From NCBI GenBank assembly GCA_964436335.1, contig CAYTCD010000079.1:1-8204 (forward strand): a DNA stretch of 8,204 nucleotides, given 5' to 3'. Within the stretch, counting starts at the first letter, position 1. Every line of letters begins with the position of its first letter. Shown in pieces: positions 6,234 to 8,204 of this stretch. This DNA comes from Pullibacteroides sp964436335. GTDB taxonomy: Bacteria > Bacteroidota > Bacteroidia > Bacteroidales > P3. Position numbers and translations under genes: made by a program. The notes below the pieces were generated by a model. The model was not told the DNA's origin. It saw only the letters and a list, made by a program, of their open reading frames with translations, and searched no databases.

Positions 6234-7910
6234 ATGTCTTGGATTCAAGAACACACTGCCATGGCGGTTTTGATCGGGATTGCAATCGTGGTCATACCGT
6301 TTCTAATCTATTATGTGGTTACGGCCACCAAAAACCATCCTAAAGGTTTGATCGCCGCCGCCTTGAGCAATATGGGGGAACGCTTCGGCTACTACATCAT
6401 GAATGCCGTGCTGTTGCTGTTCATCTGCTCCAAATTCGGTATTTCCGATGCCACGGCGGGTTTCATCTACGCCGTTTTTTACTGCTGCATCTATCTGTTC
6501 TCTCTGCCCGGCGGTATTGTGGCCGACCGTCTGCAGAACTACAAGGGCACTATCTTGTGCGGTCTGCTCGTCATGGCCTTGGGTTATGTGTTGCTCTCGC
6601 TCCCTGTTTTCGGCGGCGCGCCCGGCCATGTGCCTTCGTGGGTATTGGTGTTCACCTGCGTGGCCTTGTTCCTGATTGCGGCCGGTAACGGTCTTTTCAA
6701 GGGCAACTTGCAGGCTATCGTGGGTCAGATGTACGACAACTTCGAAGCCGACGCGGCTCAAAAAGGCCCCGAAGCTTTGGCCTTGGCCAAGAGCAAGCGC
6801 GACAGCGGTTTCCAGATTTTCTACGTGTTCATCAACATCGGCGGCGTGATTGCGCCTTTTGTGGCTCCCCTGCTGCGCGAATGGCTGTTGGGCACCAAGA
6901 ACCTCATCTACAACTCGCAGATGCCCGCCCTCTGCCACCAATACCTGGGCGGCAACATGGACGCCACGGCCATGAACAACCTCACCGAACTGGCCGGCAA
7001 GGTTAGCCAAACGCCTATCGACGCCGCCGCTATGGCCGCCGATCCCTCCGCCATGAGCGCCTTCTGCGAAAACTACCTGCAAGTGTTCAACACCGGCGTG
7101 CACTTCTCGTTCATCGCTTCGGTGGCGGCCATGCTCATTTCGTTTGTCATCTTTGCCTGCGTCAAGAAGAACTTCCCCAACCCCGTGCGCAAGGAAAAGA
7201 GCGCCGCAGTGGATTACACGCCCGAAGAACGCACCGCACAGGCCAAGGAAATCAAGCAGCGCATGGCGGCTTTGTTCGCCGTATTGGGTGTGGCTATCTT
7301 CTTCTGGTTTTCCTTCCACCAAAACGGTCAGTCGCTGTCGATTTTCGCCCGCGACTTTGTAAAGACCGATACGATCGCTCCCGAAATCTGGCAGTGCATC
7401 AATCCTTTCTTCGTCATTGTACTGACGCCTATCATCATGTTGATTTTCGGCCGTTTGGCACGCAGGGGCAAGAACGTTTCCACGCCCAAGAAAATCGCCA
7501 TCGGTATGTTCATCGTGGCCTGCGCCTATATCTTCCTTTCGGCCCTGGCCAAGGTGATGGGTTATCCTTCCGGCGACGAATGGGGCGTTACGCCTATCGA
7601 ACAGCGTAGCCTGGTGGGCCCGTGGGTGCTTATCCTCACCTACTTCTTCCTTACCGTGGCCGAACTGTTCATCTCGCCGCTGGGTCTGTCGTTCGTTTCG
7701 AAAATCGCCCCCAAGCATCTGCAGGGTATCTGCCAAGGTCTGTGGCTGTGCGCCACCGCCGTTGCCAACCTGTTCATCTTCCTGGGTGTGACGATGCTCA
7801 ACAGCATCGGCCAGCAATGGATTACCTGGGCGGTGTTCGCCTTAATCTGCCTGGCTTCGATGGGTGTGATGCTCGGCATGCTGAAGTGGCTCGAACGTAT
7901 CACCAAATAA
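6234..7910 (+). CDS. POT/PTR family proton-coupled peptide transporter (MFS)
   Basis: This inner-membrane symporter is predicted to import di- or tripeptides with protons. Length is 558 residues. Visible POT motifs are NMGERFGYY (46-54, the ExxERFxYY site in TM1), FYVFINIGG (~196-204, the PTR2 signature in TM5), FFWFSFHQNGQSLSIFARD (~356-374, TM7), INPFFVIVLTP (~389-399, TM8) and ISPLGLSFVSKIAP (~480-493, TM10). A hydrophobic segment at ~9-30, before the usual TM1, suggests 13 helices. A ~70-residue extracytoplasmic loop between TM5 and TM6 holds Cys234 and Cys278. The first Glu of ExxER is Asn46; Glu49 and Arg50 are kept. I chose the ATG at 6234 because the upstream extension to 6135 is non-hydrophobic and crosses the predicted promoter. 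The gene stands alone, divergent from maf, with its own terminator. Its codon use is more GC-rich and biased than the minus-strand genes, suggesting high expression. Substrate is inferred from family only. Confidence 0.92.
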   Translation: MSWIQEHTAMAVLIGIAIVVIPFLIYYVVTATKNHPKGLIAAALSNMGERFGYYIMNAVLLLFICSKFGISDATAGFIYAVFYCCIYLFSLPGGIVADRLQNYKGTILCGLLVMALGYVLLSLPVFGGAPGHVPSWVLVFTCVALFLIAAGNGLFKGNLQAIVGQMYDNFEADAAQKGPEALALAKSKRDSGFQIFYVFINIGGVIAPFVAPLLREWLLGTKNLIYNSQMPALCHQYLGGNMDATAMNNLTELAGKVSQTPIDAAAMAADPSAMSAFCENYLQVFNTGVHFSFIASVAAMLISFVIFACVKKNFPNPVRKEKSAAVDYTPEERTAQAKEIKQRMAALFAVLGVAIFFWFSFHQNGQSLSIFARDFVKTDTIAPEIWQCINPFFVIVLTPIIMLIFGRLARRGKNVSTPKKIAIGMFIVACAYIFLSALAKVMGYPSGDEWGVTPIEQRSLVGPWVLILTYFFLTVAELFISPLGLSFVSKIAPKHLQGICQGLWLCATAVANLFIFLGVTMLNSIGQQWITWAVFALICLASMGVMLGMLKWLERITK

Positions 7911-7925
7911 ACGGTTGATTCCATC

Positions 7926-7961
7926 AAAAAAAAACGGCAGCTTTTGCTGCCGTTTTTTTTT
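7926..7961. terminator. Intrinsic terminator, symmetric A9-stem-T9
   Basis: Nine A's, then CGGCAGC (7935-7941), loop TTTT, GCTGCCG (7946-7952) and nine T's. The A and T runs can extend the 7-bp GC stem to 16 bp. It begins 16 nt after the transporter stop and fits a factor-independent terminator. Being symmetric, it could work on either strand. The next gene starts 39 nt further on, so it isolates the two transcription units. Confidence 0.92.
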
Positions 7962-7987
7962 GTCCTGCCAAAATACAATATTTTGTG

Positions 7988-7995
7988 TACTTTCG
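7988..7995 (+). promoter_or_regulatory. Possible -7 box directly before the last gene
   Basis: TACTTTCG has one mismatch to TAnnTTTG and ends 4 nt before the ATG at 8000. If used, transcription would start at or within a base or two of the start codon, giving a leaderless or near-leaderless mRNA. No proper -33 TTTG lies at 19-21 nt; the nearest, at 7959-7962, is 25 nt away. A shorter TATTTTG (7979-7985) is a weaker alternative. Confidence 0.3.
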
Positions 7996-7999
7996 CCGC

Positions 8000-8204
8000 A
8001 TGAACAATTTTCCGATAAGCGGAAAACTCCGTATTTTCTTACTTTGCGCCCTGACCGGGCTATGCCTTATCTCCCGCGCGCAGTCTTTTGAATGGAAAGC
8101 CAACGCCACCGGCTTTTTCGACAACAGCGAATACGGTTCCATTCCCGGTATCCGCTCGCAAACCATGTCCGGCTTCAGGATTTCGCCCGAGGTGGGTTTC
8201 CGCT
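8000..8204 (+). CDS. Exported protein, probable outer-membrane beta-barrel, N-terminal part
   Basis: The ATG at 8000 opens a frame that runs to the window end (68 complete codons). Residues 1-28 form a signal peptide: MNNFPISGKLR, then a hydrophobic core IFLLCALTGLCLIS, then RAQ|S as a likely signal peptidase I site. The mature start, FEWKANATGFFDNSEYGS, followed by SQTMSGFRISPEVGFR, resembles Bacteroidales outer-membrane proteins of unknown function. Those carry an F-WKA-ATGFFDN-EY beginning and then alternating beta-strand sequence. I recognise the pattern but cannot name the family or its function. It lies behind the transporter's terminator, so it is likely a separate transcription unit. 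Whether it is complete cannot be seen. Confidence 0.75.
   Translation, partial: MNNFPISGKLRIFLLCALTGLCLISRAQSFEWKANATGFFDNSEYGSIPGIRSQTMSGFRISPEVGFR

Noticed and set aside
6303..7817. 504-codon open frame on the minus strand opposite the transporter
   Set aside because: It mirrors the biased codon use of the transporter gene, is rich in His/Gln/Gly/Glu, shows no domain pattern, and the plus-strand protein has clear POT motifs throughout.
1..8204. CRISPR arrays, insertion sequences, tRNA or rRNA genes
   Set aside because: No spaced direct repeats, transposase-like frames, terminal inverted repeats or cloverleaf-type sequences were seen.

Overview
The window looks like chromosomal DNA from a member of the Bacteroidota, most likely the order Bacteroidales. 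This rests on four things seen in the sequence. There is a DUF4271-hemD-rnpA-yidD block typical of that phylum, and a GldA-type ABC ATPase. The POT transporter belongs to a subgroup with an Asn-Met-Gly-Glu-Arg-Phe motif that I associate with Bacteroides relatives. Promoter-like boxes fit TAnnTTTG, and Shine-Dalgarno sequences are absent. No mobile element, CRISPR array, tRNA or rRNA is visible.

Bases 1-5963 hold eight tightly packed genes, all on the minus strand. In order of transcription they are maf (nucleotide pyrophosphatase), a secreted S41 C-terminal processing protease, guaD (guanine deaminase), a GldA-like ABC ATPase, a six-helix DUF4271 membrane protein, hemD (uroporphyrinogen-III synthase) with an unusual basic C-terminal tail, rnpA (RNase P protein) and the beginning of yidD, which is cut by the window edge. 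Junctions are a 1-nt overlap, a 4-nt gap after tandem stops, a 13-nt gap, a 4-nt ATGA overlap, a 63-nt gap that may carry an internal promoter, a 4-nt gap, and a probable overlap. This suggests one long operon with a possible second promoter before hemD. The functions are mixed housekeeping: nucleotide clean-up and purine salvage, envelope proteolysis, transport, heme synthesis, tRNA processing and membrane-protein insertion.

Bases 5964-6233 are a divergent intergenic region. They carry a candidate promoter for the maf operon, a perfect 14-bp inverted repeat just upstream of it, a possible leader hairpin, and a -7-like box for the plus-strand gene. Bases 6234-7910 encode a POT/PTR-family proton-coupled peptide transporter with an extra N-terminal membrane segment and an altered ExxER motif. 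It is closed by a perfect A-stem-T terminator (7926-7961). From 8000 a new plus-strand gene begins, encoding a signal-peptide-bearing, probably outer-membrane beta-barrel protein cut by the window end.

I found no clearly new multi-gene system. The most interesting items are the basic tail on HemD, the non-canonical POT transporter, the palindrome between the divergent genes, and the translational coupling of an orphan GldA-like ATPase to DUF4271.
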